Shown here in pieces: positions 16,509 to 24,471 of a DNA stretch of 50,621 nucleotides. The DNA lies in the NCBI RefSeq assembly GCF_002423035.1, contig NZ_DIUM01000097.1, positions 5,090-55,710 of the forward strand, given 5' to 3'. A model generated the notes under the pieces. It was given only the letters and a program-made list of their open reading frames with translations. It had not been told where the DNA came from and did no database searches. Source of the stretch: Thiocapsa sp. UBA6158. Its GTDB lineage: Bacteria > Pseudomonadota > Gammaproteobacteria > Chromatiales > Chromatiaceae. The position numbers were made by a program, and so were the translations under genes. Each line of letters starts with the position of its first letter. The stretch's first letter is position 1.

Positions 16509-17154
16509 TCGTTCGCTCGGCCGGCAGAAGGCGATCGCTTGCAACCACGGGGAGCAGCTCGGGACGCACGCTCAAGAGAAGACGCAAGGTCGCCGCGGTG
16601 ATCGCACCTTCAACGAGCATCACCGGGATCTGAACGATCAGGGTCAATTGGGCCGCCACCAGGAATGCGCTCCCGCTCAGCGCGAGTGTACCGGCCACCG
16701 CCAAGGCGGACACGCCGAACGACAAGGCGCCGACCAGGAAACCGACAACGAGCACCGTCACCGAGCGAGGAGAGATGTCCGAGTGCAACAAGAACCGATG
16801 CGCGAGCAAACCGATCAGGACCGCCGGAAGGGCCAGATTGAGTGTATTGACCCCGATGACGGTCAGACCGCCGAACCCGAAAAAGGCCGCCTGCAGCAGC
16901 AGGCCGACCAGGATCGCGGGAAAGGCGGCCCAGCCGAGCAGCAACCCCATGAGTCCGGTCAGCATCAGATGGGCGCTCGACGGGCCGACCGGCACATGGA
17001 TGAGAGAGGCGATAAAGAAGACGGCCGTCAGGAGTCCGGCGCGCGGGATGGACTCGGTATCGAGCGCGCTCAAACCCCGAGCGACGCCCGCCACCGCGAG
17101 CATGGCTGCGCCGATCAAGACCGGCGCACCGAGAACACCGTCGACGATGTGCAT
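16501..17154 (-). CDS. CbiM/NikM-type energy-coupling-factor metal permease component
   Basis: A 217-aa integral membrane S-component for Co2+ or Ni2+ uptake. The diagnostic N-terminus MHIVDG starts at 17154; the first Met and His2 belong to the metal-binding loop, which strongly fixes this start over the longer frame. His residues recur in SLIHVPVGPSSAHLMLTGLMG. Five to six hydrophobic helices follow. No cbiQ, cbiO or cbiN gene is nearby, so it is either an orphan or works with remote energising subunits. NikR encoded 0.9 kb away suggests nickel rather than cobalt (inference). Confidence 0.85.
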   Translation of the reverse strand: MHIVDGVLGAPVLIGAAMLAVAGVARGLSALDTESIPRAGLLTAVFFIASLIHVPVGPSSAHLMLTGLMGLLLGWAAFPAILVGLLLQAAFFGFGGLTVIGVNTLNLALPAVLIGLLAHRFLLHSDISPRSVTVLVVGFLVGALSFGVSALAVAGTLALSGSAFLVAAQLTLIVQIPVMLVEGAITAATLRLLLSVRPELLPVVASDRLLPAERTTV

Positions 17155-17206
17155 AGCTGTAATCGATGTCCTGACCAGGGCCAAGACGCGTAGCACCTCG
17201 GCACAA

Positions 17207-17231
17207 GTGGTAATACCTGCGAAGGTAGCAC
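17207..17231. promoter_or_regulatory. Imperfect dyad upstream of the CbiM gene (possible operator)
   Basis: TACCT-gcga-AGGTA (17214-17227) flanked by GTG and CAC, about 60 nt upstream of the permease start. It does not match the E. coli NikR operator (GTATGA-N16-TCATAC). NikR sites vary between lineages, so it stays only a candidate. Confidence 0.3.
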
Positions 17232-17381
17232 TCAGCCCTGCAGGCGTCTACCCGGGCCGACGGCGTCGGCAAGTCCCGCAGGGAAACGTCCGGCCGGCAC
17301 CGCTATTGGAGTCTCGGTGCCCGACCGGATATCGTTGGTGTTTGGAGCCATTCGACCTGATCCACCCTTCGGAGCCGAGCC

Positions 17382-17987
17382 ATGGACCACAACGACCAGA
17401 TCCAAAACGAGCAGAGACTGAACGAGCAGCGGATCATCGACGACCTATTCGGCAAGTTGCGCCAGGCCGAACATCAGAGCGGACCGCGCGATGCGGCCGC
17501 TGAGCAGCAGATCGCCGCGGCGGTCGCGCATCAGCCCGCGGCGCCCTATTACATGGCCCAAGCGCTCCTGGTCCAGGAGCGGGCCATCGAGACGCTCGGC
17601 CAGCGGATGCAGGAGCTCGAGCAGGAGCTGGCGAGCCGACCGGCAGCGGGCGGATTCCTCGGCAACCTGTTCGGAGCACCGAACCCGCGTGCGGGTGCCC
17701 CGAGCCTTCCGGCCGGCGGACCCTTGGGGCGTGCGTTTCAGACGAGCGGCATGCAGTCCGGCCAAGCCAACCGGGCGGGCGGCGGTTTCCTGGGATCGGC
17801 ACTGCAGACCGCGGTCGCGGTCGCAGGCGGTGTCATGATGGCCAACCTGCTGACCGGCCTCTTCAGCGCCGAGGAGGCACAGGCGGCAGAGGAACCTCTC
17901 GAGGATCCGGGGCTGGATTCGGATTACGACCCACAGATGATGGACGACGGCGATATGGGCGACTTCGACGGCTTCGATGACTTCTAA
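17382..17987 (+). CDS. DUF2076 domain-containing protein
   Basis: A 201-aa protein. The N-terminal about 85 residues match the DUF2076 pattern: RIIDDLFGKLRQAE, the AEQQIAAAVAHQPAAPYYMAQALLVQE block, and a coiled QRMQELEQELA. A Gly/Pro-rich middle follows, then a weakly hydrophobic stretch (TAVAVAGGVMMANLLTGLF, about residues 144-162). The tail is very acidic (DYDPQMMDDGDMGDFDGFDDF-like). The family is uncharacterised and sometimes described as periplasmic or membrane-associated. It lies between cbiM (divergent) and nikR (same strand). The stop codon TAA directly abuts a 17-nt dispersed repeat. Confidence 0.8.
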   Translation: MDHNDQIQNEQRLNEQRIIDDLFGKLRQAEHQSGPRDAAAEQQIAAAVAHQPAAPYYMAQALLVQERAIETLGQRMQELEQELASRPAAGGFLGNLFGAPNPRAGAPSLPAGGPLGRAFQTSGMQSGQANRAGGGFLGSALQTAVAVAGGVMMANLLTGLFSAEEAQAAEEPLEDPGLDSDYDPQMMDDGDMGDFDGFDDF

Positions 17988-18049
17988 ACCGCGCCGTCTC
18001 CAGCGGCCGTCAGATCCGCCGTGGCCGATCCCATCCGGAAACATCGCAT

Positions 18050-18066
18050 ACCGCGCTGGGCGCGGT
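18050..18066. promoter_or_regulatory. Hairpin immediately upstream of nikR
   Basis: ACCGCGC-tgg-GCGCGGT, a perfect 7-bp stem ending 5 nt before the AGAGG ribosome-binding site of nikR. It could be an operator or a leader hairpin affecting translation. No function is shown. Confidence 0.4.
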
Positions 18067-18081
18067 TTATAGAGGCCCGAT

Positions 18082-18519
18082 ATGTCCACTGTCGAGGAGA
18101 CCGTTCGCGAGGAGACCATTCGTTTCAGCGTCTCCCTTCCCCGCCCGTTGCTGGACGAGCTGGATCGACGCGTCGTCAAGAAGGGCTACGCCTCGCGCTC
18201 CGAGCTGGTGCGCGACCTGATCCGCGAGCGGATCGTGGAGGAGACCTGGGAGCGCGGCGACGTGGAGGTCGCAGGCGTGCTCACCATCGTCTACGACCAT
18301 CATCAACGCGAGCTCACCCAGCACATCCTGGACATCCAGCATCGCCAGTACATCCACGTGGTCGCAACCACCCACGTGCACATGGACCATCACAACTGTC
18401 TGGAGACCATCATCATCCGCGGCATGCCGGCCGAGATCGAGCGGTTGAGTCTGGAGATCGGCGGGTTGCGGGGGGTGCGGTTCTCCGAGTTGACGCGGGC
18501 CTCGCGCGTCGAGAACTGA
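18082..18519 (+). CDS. nikR: Nickel-responsive transcriptional regulator NikR
   Basis: A 145-aa regulator with an N-terminal ribbon-helix-helix DNA-binding domain (residues about 12-55; RFSVSLP then ASRSELVRDLI) and a C-terminal ACT-like metal domain. The square-planar Ni(II) ligands are at H87, H98, H100 and C106, with exactly the spacing of E. coli H76, H87, H89 and C95. It normally represses nickel uptake when Ni is abundant; the nearby CbiM-type permease is a natural target. AGAGG lies 6 nt upstream of the start. The TGA stop is part of the left end of the 198-bp inverted-repeat element that follows. Confidence 0.95.
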   Translation: MSTVEETVREETIRFSVSLPRPLLDELDRRVVKKGYASRSELVRDLIRERIVEETWERGDVEVAGVLTIVYDHHQRELTQHILDIQHRQYIHVVATTHVHMDHHNCLETIIIRGMPAEIERLSLEIGGLRGVRFSELTRASRVEN

Positions 18520-18714
18520 ACCGCGTCCGGAGTGATCGGCGAGGATCAAGGGAACAACAATGATTCCGCTCTTTACGATGCGCTGGAGTTGACGCGGTTC
18601 AGGAGAAGAAAAGCAAAATTTCAAAAGACTTGAACCGCGTCGACGACGACGCCCTTTGGTCGGACGAGGCACGACAAATTCGAGATGTTTGCATATCACT
18701 CCGGACGCGGTTCA
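18517..18714. mobile_element. 198-bp element with 20-bp perfect terminal inverted repeats (MITE-like)
   Basis: The left end TGAACCGCGTCCGGAGTGAT (18517-18536) recurs as an exact reverse complement at 18695-18714. Inside lie two more copies of the core GACGCGGTTCA, at 18591-18601 (forward) and 18631-18641 (reverse). The element therefore looks like two units of about 85 bp facing each other across an AT-rich 29-bp centre. It encodes no protein. The left end gives nikR its stop codon. The right end gives the convergent transglutaminase gene its last codons and stop. No target duplication was found. Partial relatives occur at 17989-18005 and 35421-35475. Confidence 0.75.
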
Positions 18715-19598
18715 ATTGGGGTGACGGCAAGGGTTTCTTCGAGCTCCGGCACCGAGCCGTCGCTGCGACAGGTCTGACGCAGCGGCTGCACGTCGCCGGC
18801 ATCGCGCCCGACCGCCACCCGCATGTAGGTCGCATCCGCGAGTAGCCCCATGGCCGGGTCGACGCCGCGCCAGCCGCCGCCCGGGATCAGCACCTCGGCC
18901 CAGTGGTGGAGCCTCTGCTCGCGTGGCTGCGTACCCGGAGGATCTTCGTCGTCCGGATCGAAATAGCTCGCATCCAGATACCCGGAGACGAATCGCGCCG
19001 GGATGGACCACTGCCGCATCAGGGCAATCAAGAGGTGCGCCAGATCGGCGGCACAGCCGCGCCCCGCGTCGAACAGCCCGGGCAGTGCGGCAACCGGCAA
19101 CTCGACCTCCGGGTCGAACGGCGTCACCGACTGAATCCATGCACTCGCCTCCTGCACCTGATCCAAGAGCGGTCGATCCTCGCGCAGGATCGGCACCCGG
19201 TGTCCGCAGATCTGCTCGGGCAGCACGGGGGTCAGTGGCCCTTGATGCAGGACGAAGTCCCAGAGGCGCGGCGCTTGATGGAGGGCCTCGTCGATCCAGG
19301 CCCGTTCGCGTGCCTGCGCAATCACCGGGAAATCAAAAGGATTGCTGCGCAGGGTCTCCACCTCCGCCCGCATCTTGAAGGCAAGCTCCCGGTGCGCCCC
19401 CATCACCGCGAAGTGATGCGAGAGGTTACCGAACCCGTCCCGACAGGCGGCGACGCCGGCGTCGGGTGCCACCGAGAGCTGGATTTGCAGGAGCGACTGA
19501 CTCTCGTCGTCCCAAGGCGCCAGGCGGATCTGGACGTGGTGCTCGCGTGCCGGGGCCGCGAAGTGGATCCGGCAAACACGCTCGATCTGATATCTCAC
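18696..19598 (-). CDS. Transglutaminase-like cysteine peptidase family protein
   Basis: A 300-aa protein with an N-terminal beta-rich region (bacterial transglutaminase N domain, about residues 1-80) and a transglutaminase core. The catalytic Cys is in GRGCAADLAHLL (near residue 181). The His is in HHWAEVLIPGGGWRGVDP (near residue 232), whose final Asp completes the triad. Relatives act as proteases or amide-forming enzymes rather than true cross-linkers. It is the third gene of a coupled unit with the alpha-E and ATP-grasp proteins, overlapping alpha-E by 4 nt. Its last residues (IEPRPE) and stop are contributed by the neighbouring inverted-repeat element. Confidence 0.9.
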   Translation of the reverse strand: MRYQIERVCRIHFAAPAREHHVQIRLAPWDDESQSLLQIQLSVAPDAGVAACRDGFGNLSHHFAVMGAHRELAFKMRAEVETLRSNPFDFPVIAQARERAWIDEALHQAPRLWDFVLHQGPLTPVLPEQICGHRVPILREDRPLLDQVQEASAWIQSVTPFDPEVELPVAALPGLFDAGRGCAADLAHLLIALMRQWSIPARFVSGYLDASYFDPDDEDPPGTQPREQRLHHWAEVLIPGGGWRGVDPAMGLLADATYMRVAVGRDAGDVQPLRQTCRSDGSVPELEETLAVTPIEPRPE

Positions 19599-20560
19599 TG
19601 AGCATCATCCCCCAGGTGTGCCTCGAAGTAGTCGCTCTGCAGCGCCGTACCGAGATCGGCCAAGAGCCCCAGGAAATCGTCGAGATACTCATGCAGACCG
19701 AGATCCAGAATCCCTTGGGGCGTTGCGCCGTCGAGATGTCGACGCAGCGCCGAAAGACGCTCGGGCACAGCTCCGTCAGGCAAGCTCCCGATGCGCCCGA
19801 GCGCGCGCTCCATACCGTCCACGCAGTAGGCGAGCGATCGGGGGAAATCCGTGTCGAGCACCACAAACTCCACCACGTCGATCGGACGGATGCCGCCTTG
19901 ATATCTGCGGCGATACGCCTCGAAACCGGAGAGCGACTTGAGCAGCGCGCCCCATTGGTAGTAGTCCAACGGCGAGCCGACGAGTGTGAGATCCGGCAAC
20001 AGCAGGTGATAGCGTGTGTCCAGGATGCGCGCGGTCATGTCGGCGCGCTCCTGGAGGCTGCCGAGCGCCATGAAGCCGTAGGCCTGGCCGCGCATCATGG
20101 TGCTCTGGGTCAGACCGAAGAAGGCCGCGACCTGGCGATGGATGAAGGCGTAGAACTCGGCCGCACGCCAGGGCTGCAGCGTCGTCTTCAGATGCTTGTC
20201 CGCCGAGAGCCAGAGCTCGTTGAGCGCCTCCCACATCTCGCTCGAGATCCGATCGCGCACCACCCGCGCGTTCTCGCGCGCGAGCTTCAGACTGAGCAGG
20301 AGCGAACCCGGATTGTTGCGGTCCTGGGTAAGCAGATGGATGACGCGCTGCACCGTCACGCGCCCGTCGGGATGCAGCTCCTCGTAGAGCTCATCGGCAC
20401 TCATGATGGTGAGCAAGGGACGCCACTGCATCTCCTCGGTCGCACCCTCGTCGGCCTCGAGCATGTAGACGACATTGATGTCCAGCACGCGCGCGGTGTT
20501 GTCCGCGCGCTCCAGGTGCCGGGTCATCCAATAGAGCGATTCAGCGATACGACTCAACAT
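19595..20560 (-). CDS. Alpha-E domain-containing protein (DUF403)
   Basis: A 321-aa all-helical protein beginning MLSRIAESLYWMTRHLERADNTAR, the hallmark start of the alpha-E family. The motif MMRGQAYGFMALGSLQERADMTARILD near residues 155-180 repeats the E-R-A-D theme. The biochemical role is unknown. The family is nearly always found with circularly permuted ATP-grasp and transglutaminase genes, as here, and comparative genomics predicts a peptide or amide-bond-forming system. It overlaps the ATP-grasp gene by 1 nt and the transglutaminase by 4 nt. Confidence 0.92.
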   Translation of the reverse strand: MLSRIAESLYWMTRHLERADNTARVLDINVVYMLEADEGATEEMQWRPLLTIMSADELYEELHPDGRVTVQRVIHLLTQDRNNPGSLLLSLKLARENARVVRDRISSEMWEALNELWLSADKHLKTTLQPWRAAEFYAFIHRQVAAFFGLTQSTMMRGQAYGFMALGSLQERADMTARILDTRYHLLLPDLTLVGSPLDYYQWGALLKSLSGFEAYRRRYQGGIRPIDVVEFVVLDTDFPRSLAYCVDGMERALGRIGSLPDGAVPERLSALRRHLDGATPQGILDLGLHEYLDDFLGLLADLGTALQSDYFEAHLGDDAQ

Positions 20561-22059
20561 CAGTCGGCCAGCACCCAGGTGTCTTTACTGCCCCCGCCCT
20601 GCGAGGAATTCACGACCAAGGATCCCTTGGTCATGGCAACGCGGGTCAAGCCGCCCGGGACGACCTCGATATCGCTGCCGTAGATACTGAAGGGCCGCAG
20701 ATCCAGATGGCGCGACTCCAGCTCGCCGTCGAGATAGCAGATGTGGCGCGAGAGCTGGATCACCGGCTGGGCGATGTAGTTGCGCGGATTCTCCTCGATC
20801 TTGCGGGCAAACTCGGCGCGCTGCGCGGTGGTGGACGAGGGTCCCATCAGCATCCCGTAGCCGCCGGATTCGGCGACCGCCTTGATGACCATCTTCTCCA
20901 TGTTGTCGAGCACATACAGACGGTCCTGGTGATCGGTCATCTGGTAGGTCGGCACACTCGGCAGGATGGGTGATTCGCCGAGGTAGTAGCGGATGATGTC
21001 CGGGACATAGGCATACACCGCCTTGTCGTCGGCGATGCCCGCCCCCGGTGCGTTGGCCAAGGCGACATTGCCGGCCCGCCAAGCATTGATGATCCCGGCC
21101 ACGCCCAGCTCGGAGTCCGACCGGAACACCAACGGGTCCAGGAAGTCGTCGTCGACGCGCCGATAGACGACATCGACCTGACGCAGGCCCTGCGTGGTCT
21201 TGAGATAGACCTTATCGTTCTTGCAGACCAGATCGCGCCCCTCGGCCAGCTCCACGCCCATCTCCTTAGCGAGAAAGGTGTGCTCGAAATAGGCCGAGTT
21301 GAAGATGCCGGGCGTGAGGACCACGATGGTCGCATCCTCGGCGCCGCGCGGCGAGAGATGACGCAGGGCCTGCAGCAGCAGCGCCGGATAGTGCTCGACC
21401 CGGCGGACCCGATAGCGTGCGAAGAACTCGGGCAGGATGCGCCGCTCCACGATCCGGTTCTCGATCATGTAGGACACACCGGAGGGCGTGCGCAGATTGT
21501 CCTCGAGCACCAGATAGCGACCGTCCTCGTCGCGGATCAGATCGACCCCACTGATGTGGGTATAGATGTCGTGCGGCGGGGTGATGTCCATGATCTCGCG
21601 CCGGAAGTCCTTGCCGCGGTAGATCAGCTCGGGCGGCACGACGCCGTCCTTGAGGATCCGCTGACCGTGATAGAGATCCTTCAGGAAGAGATTCAGGGCC
21701 CGGATGCGCTGTTTGAGTCCGGCTTCGATCTGCGCCCACTCGATGGCCGTGATGATGCGCGGGAGGATGTCGAAGGGCCAGACGCGCTCGATGCCCTCCT
21801 CGTCGTTGGCGTAGACGGTGAAGGTCACCCCTTCGGTGTGCAACGTCAGATGGGCATCGCGCGCCTTGGCACCGAGGATCTGCTGGCCGGTGGTTTGAAT
21901 ATGCTCCCACATCGGCAGGTAGTGATCGCGCGGCCGGAAGTCGTCCTGATAGAACTCATGGTAGGCCATCGCTTGTCCCGCGCGTTGCATCTGGATCTGA
22001 CCGGCGCCGCCGGATTGGAATTGTCTAAGCATCTCCGTGAACCCCACAACATGGCCCAT
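20560..22059 (-). CDS. Circularly permuted ATP-grasp protein (DUF404/DUF407)
   Basis: A 499-aa predicted amide ligase. Recognisable family segments are FYQDDFRPRDHY-like N-terminal residues, ISGVDLIRDEDGRYLVLEDNLRTPSGVSY (about residues 167-196), the glycine-rich ESGGYGMLMGPSS loop (near residue 398), and the ending VNSSQGGGSKDTWVLAD. ATP-grasp enzymes activate a carboxylate as acyl phosphate and join it to an amine; the substrates here are unknown. The start could be MGHVVG (22059) or MLRQFQ nine codons later; neither has an ideal ribosome-binding site. It is the first gene of the ATP-grasp/alpha-E/transglutaminase unit. Confidence 0.92.
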   Translation of the reverse strand: MGHVVGFTEMLRQFQSGGAGQIQMQRAGQAMAYHEFYQDDFRPRDHYLPMWEHIQTTGQQILGAKARDAHLTLHTEGVTFTVYANDEEGIERVWPFDILPRIITAIEWAQIEAGLKQRIRALNLFLKDLYHGQRILKDGVVPPELIYRGKDFRREIMDITPPHDIYTHISGVDLIRDEDGRYLVLEDNLRTPSGVSYMIENRIVERRILPEFFARYRVRRVEHYPALLLQALRHLSPRGAEDATIVVLTPGIFNSAYFEHTFLAKEMGVELAEGRDLVCKNDKVYLKTTQGLRQVDVVYRRVDDDFLDPLVFRSDSELGVAGIINAWRAGNVALANAPGAGIADDKAVYAYVPDIIRYYLGESPILPSVPTYQMTDHQDRLYVLDNMEKMVIKAVAESGGYGMLMGPSSTTAQRAEFARKIEENPRNYIAQPVIQLSRHICYLDGELESRHLDLRPFSIYGSDIEVVPGGLTRVAMTKGSLVVNSSQGGGSKDTWVLAD

Positions 22060-22119
22060 AACGGATGAAACTGTTCAAGAAACGCGCCAACATCGCCTTC
22101 GTCGCAAACCGACGCCAAC

Positions 22120-22153
22120 CCCTTTATCCATAGGGGACTACTCCTTTGGAGTA
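22120..22153. promoter_or_regulatory. Paired small inverted repeats between trkA and the ATP-grasp gene
   Basis: CCCCT...AGGGG (about 22120-22135) is followed by TACTCC-ttt-GGAGTA (22139-22153). Both lie in the 186-nt gap downstream of trkA and upstream of the ATP-grasp gene on the minus strand. Either could end the trkA transcript or act as an operator for the ATP-grasp operon. Confidence 0.35.
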
Positions 22154-22245
22154 ATGACGTCGCGACAGCATGCTGCACCATCCAGGTGCACCCCGCCGGG
22201 ATGGACCACAAAACCGGGCATCGCCGCACGACAATCGAGCGTGCC

Positions 22246-22890
22246 CTACTCGAAGCGCTGGCGGAGTGCTTTCAGACCGCGCGCCCGTGTCAGCAACACG
22301 ACTTCGTCCCCGATATGCAGACGCATCTGCGGGTCGGCGAATTTCAGCTCCTCGCCGTTGCGATAGATGCAGATGGCCCGAGCGACATCCGGGATCGCCA
22401 ACTCTTCGAGCACCGTCGCCGACGCCTCGTCGACCTTGAAGGAAAAGATGCGGGTGTCGCCGCGCAGGATGTCGGAGATGGCGATGATGTCCTGCCCCTC
22501 GGCCATGTCGGCGAGGTAGCGGCCGACGGTGTGCATCGGCACAAGCGAGTCGGCCAGACCCAACTCGGAGCAGATGTGCTCCAGATCCGGATCCTCGATC
22601 TTGGTTACGACCCGTCGGTAACCCAGGGAACGCGCCACCAGGCTGGCGATGATGTTGGACTGATCGTCATGGGTCAGGCAGAAGAGCAGATCGGTATTCT
22701 CGGGATCGGCCTCGCGCAGGATCGCCGGCCGGGTCCCGTCGCCGTGGAGGAAACCCACGTCGAGCTCGTCGCGAAACCGTTCGATCGTCGCCGGATCGCG
22801 CTCGACGATGACGACCTCGTGACCGCGCTCCACGAGCATGCGCCCGGTGAGCACGGCGAGGGTTCCGCTGCCGATGAAGACGAATCGCAT
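22246..22890 (-). CDS. trkA: TrkA-type potassium uptake regulatory subunit (RCK protein)
   Basis: A 214-aa cytoplasmic regulator with one RCK_N and one RCK_C domain, half the length of E. coli TrkA and like the single-unit KtrA/TrkA forms. The Rossmann start is MRFVFIGSGTLA, with the acidic residue of VVIVERD binding the nucleotide ribose. HGDGTRPAILREA and the TKIEDPD segment are typical. It gates the TrkH channel encoded 145 nt upstream on the same strand. A 16-bp palindrome lies about 60 nt before the start, so it may have its own promoter. Confidence 0.9.
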   Translation of the reverse strand: MRFVFIGSGTLAVLTGRMLVERGHEVVIVERDPATIERFRDELDVGFLHGDGTRPAILREADPENTDLLFCLTHDDQSNIIASLVARSLGYRRVVTKIEDPDLEHICSELGLADSLVPMHTVGRYLADMAEGQDIIAISDILRGDTRIFSFKVDEASATVLEELAIPDVARAICIYRNGEELKFADPQMRLHIGDEVVLLTRARGLKALRQRFE

Positions 22891-22924
22891 CTCGAGTCCC
22901 TCGTTAAGGGGAAAGCCTCCAGCC

Positions 22925-22965
22925 GTCAGCCGTCAGCCGTTACTTTAGGTGATTTCCGGAAATCA
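22925..22965. promoter_or_regulatory. 16-bp perfect palindrome and CAGCCGT tandem repeats upstream of trkA
   Basis: TGATTTCC plus its exact complement GGAAATCA (22950-22965) lies between trkH and trkA. It is next to three tandem copies of CAGCCGT at about 22920-22940. The palindrome is a candidate operator for trkA; no regulator can be named. Confidence 0.45.
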
Positions 22966-23034
22966 GCATCCCGACTGCGCGGACGATTCGGCCGGAAGTA
23001 ATGCCAACGGTCGTCGCGAAGCGGCGACCGCCGA

Positions 23035-24468
23035 TCAAGGCTTATACCAAGTCCCCGGAAACAGCAGAACCAGCAAGGCAACGATCTCCAAGCGCCCCGC
23101 CAACATGTTCAGGCTCAGCAGCAGCTTGAGCCCGGGCTCGAGGTCGGGGCTGACGATCCCCACGGACAGGCCGACCGTCGCCGTGGCCGAGACCACCTCG
23201 AAGAGTGCGTCCAGCGCCGGATAGCCGGCGACGAGAAAGGTCATCCAGGACCCGAGCACCAGCAGAACGAACAGCAGAATCAGTACCAGGGCGTGCTCGA
23301 TCTGGAGGCCGCCGAGGGGCCGGTCGCCGATCGCCGGCTGAACCACTGCATGACGCGGCAGTTGAACACGCATCACGGCGAGCTGGATCATGCGAATCAG
23401 GATCAGCAGGCGCAGGAGCTTGATGCCGCCGGCCGTCGAGCCGACACCGCCGCCGGTGGCCATCGAGAGGATCAGGACACCCTTGGCCGCCGGGTCCAGC
23501 GCGCTCGGATCCAGAGTCGCAAATCCGGTCGTCGTCTGAGCTGAGCCGGCCTGGAGCAGCGCATCCACCGGCGACAGGCCCCCGAGCCACCAGAGCAGAA
23601 AGGTCACCAGCGCAACGGCGATGATCAGTGCCCGAAGCTCGGGATCGGAGCCCAAGGAGACGGGGCCGGACCTCCAAGCCCGGTAATACAAAAAGAGCGG
23701 TAAGGCGCCGAGCAGCGACACGGCAAAGAGGGCGAAATGAGTGCCTCGCCCAAAGCCGGCCAGGCTGTCGGAGACACCGCCGAACCCCCCGGTCGAGATC
23801 GCGGCCAGCGTATGGATGAGGGCGTCGAAGGGCGGCAGATCCGTCGGCAGGACCAGCAGCAAGCCGGCGACCGTGAGCAGCACATAGATCGTAAAGGCAC
23901 GCCGGGCGTGGATCCGCGTCCCTTCGGCCAAACTCTCCTCGTCCGCCCCGGCGTCGGCCAGACGACGCATGTCCTCGGTCCTCCCGAAGGCCAGGGCAAG
24001 GGACAAGACGACGATGCCCAAGCCGCCGAACCACTGCATCCAGGCACGCGTGAAGAGGAAGGCATCGGAACGGAACTCCGGGTTCGGAACCAGACTGAGA
24101 CCGGTCGTGGTCACGCCGGAGACCGACTCGAACCAGGCGTCCAAAGGCGACAGACCTTCCGCGGTGAGCGGGTAGGTCATGAGCGCCGCCGCGACGATGA
24201 AGGTCAGTGCGGAGATCACCAGCGCCTCGTTGGCCTGCAAGGGTCGGTCGCTCGGACGGATCCGAGCACAAGCGCCGAGCGCCAAGGCCGGCAGCAGTGC
24301 GGCGAGCAGGATGCGCCGCGCCAGCTCCCAGTCGCCGGTCGCCGCCGCGAAGGCCAAGGGCACCGAGAAGAGCACCGCCAGAATCAGCGCAATCTGACCC
24401 AGATGATGCAGCACCATCGCCGGGCGAACCGGCTGCATCAGCGGCCTGACTGCGGGGTGGAAGGACAT
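23035..24468 (-). CDS. trkH: TrkH-family potassium uptake channel
   Basis: A 477-aa integral membrane K+ channel subunit. All four pore loops of the M1-P-M2 repeats are visible through their selectivity-filter sequences: SGVTTTGLS, AISTGGFGG, SAQTTTGFAT and SATATVGLS. The C-terminus ends at FPGTWYKP. It pairs with the TrkA subunit downstream. Its ATG lies only 3 nt after the nrdJ stop, with a GGGAGGGGGG ribosome-binding stretch inside the nrdJ tail, implying co-transcription with the ribonucleotide reductase. Confidence 0.93.
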   Translation of the reverse strand: MSFHPAVRPLMQPVRPAMVLHHLGQIALILAVLFSVPLAFAAATGDWELARRILLAALLPALALGACARIRPSDRPLQANEALVISALTFIVAAALMTYPLTAEGLSPLDAWFESVSGVTTTGLSLVPNPEFRSDAFLFTRAWMQWFGGLGIVVLSLALAFGRTEDMRRLADAGADEESLAEGTRIHARRAFTIYVLLTVAGLLLVLPTDLPPFDALIHTLAAISTGGFGGVSDSLAGFGRGTHFALFAVSLLGALPLFLYYRAWRSGPVSLGSDPELRALIIAVALVTFLLWWLGGLSPVDALLQAGSAQTTTGFATLDPSALDPAAKGVLILSMATGGGVGSTAGGIKLLRLLILIRMIQLAVMRVQLPRHAVVQPAIGDRPLGGLQIEHALVLILLFVLLVLGSWMTFLVAGYPALDALFEVVSATATVGLSVGIVSPDLEPGLKLLLSLNMLAGRLEIVALLVLLFPGTWYKP

Positions 24469-24471
24469 GAC

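Noticed and set aside
17155..17381. Possible cobalamin riboswitch before the CbiM-type permease
   Set aside because: The conserved B12-box and the GCCACTG-type core were not found on the relevant strand; only a short dyad is present.
18021..18563. A 180-codon plus frame overlapping nikR
   Set aside because: Out-of-phase Arg/His-rich translation of nikR, which has all ligand residues in its own frame.
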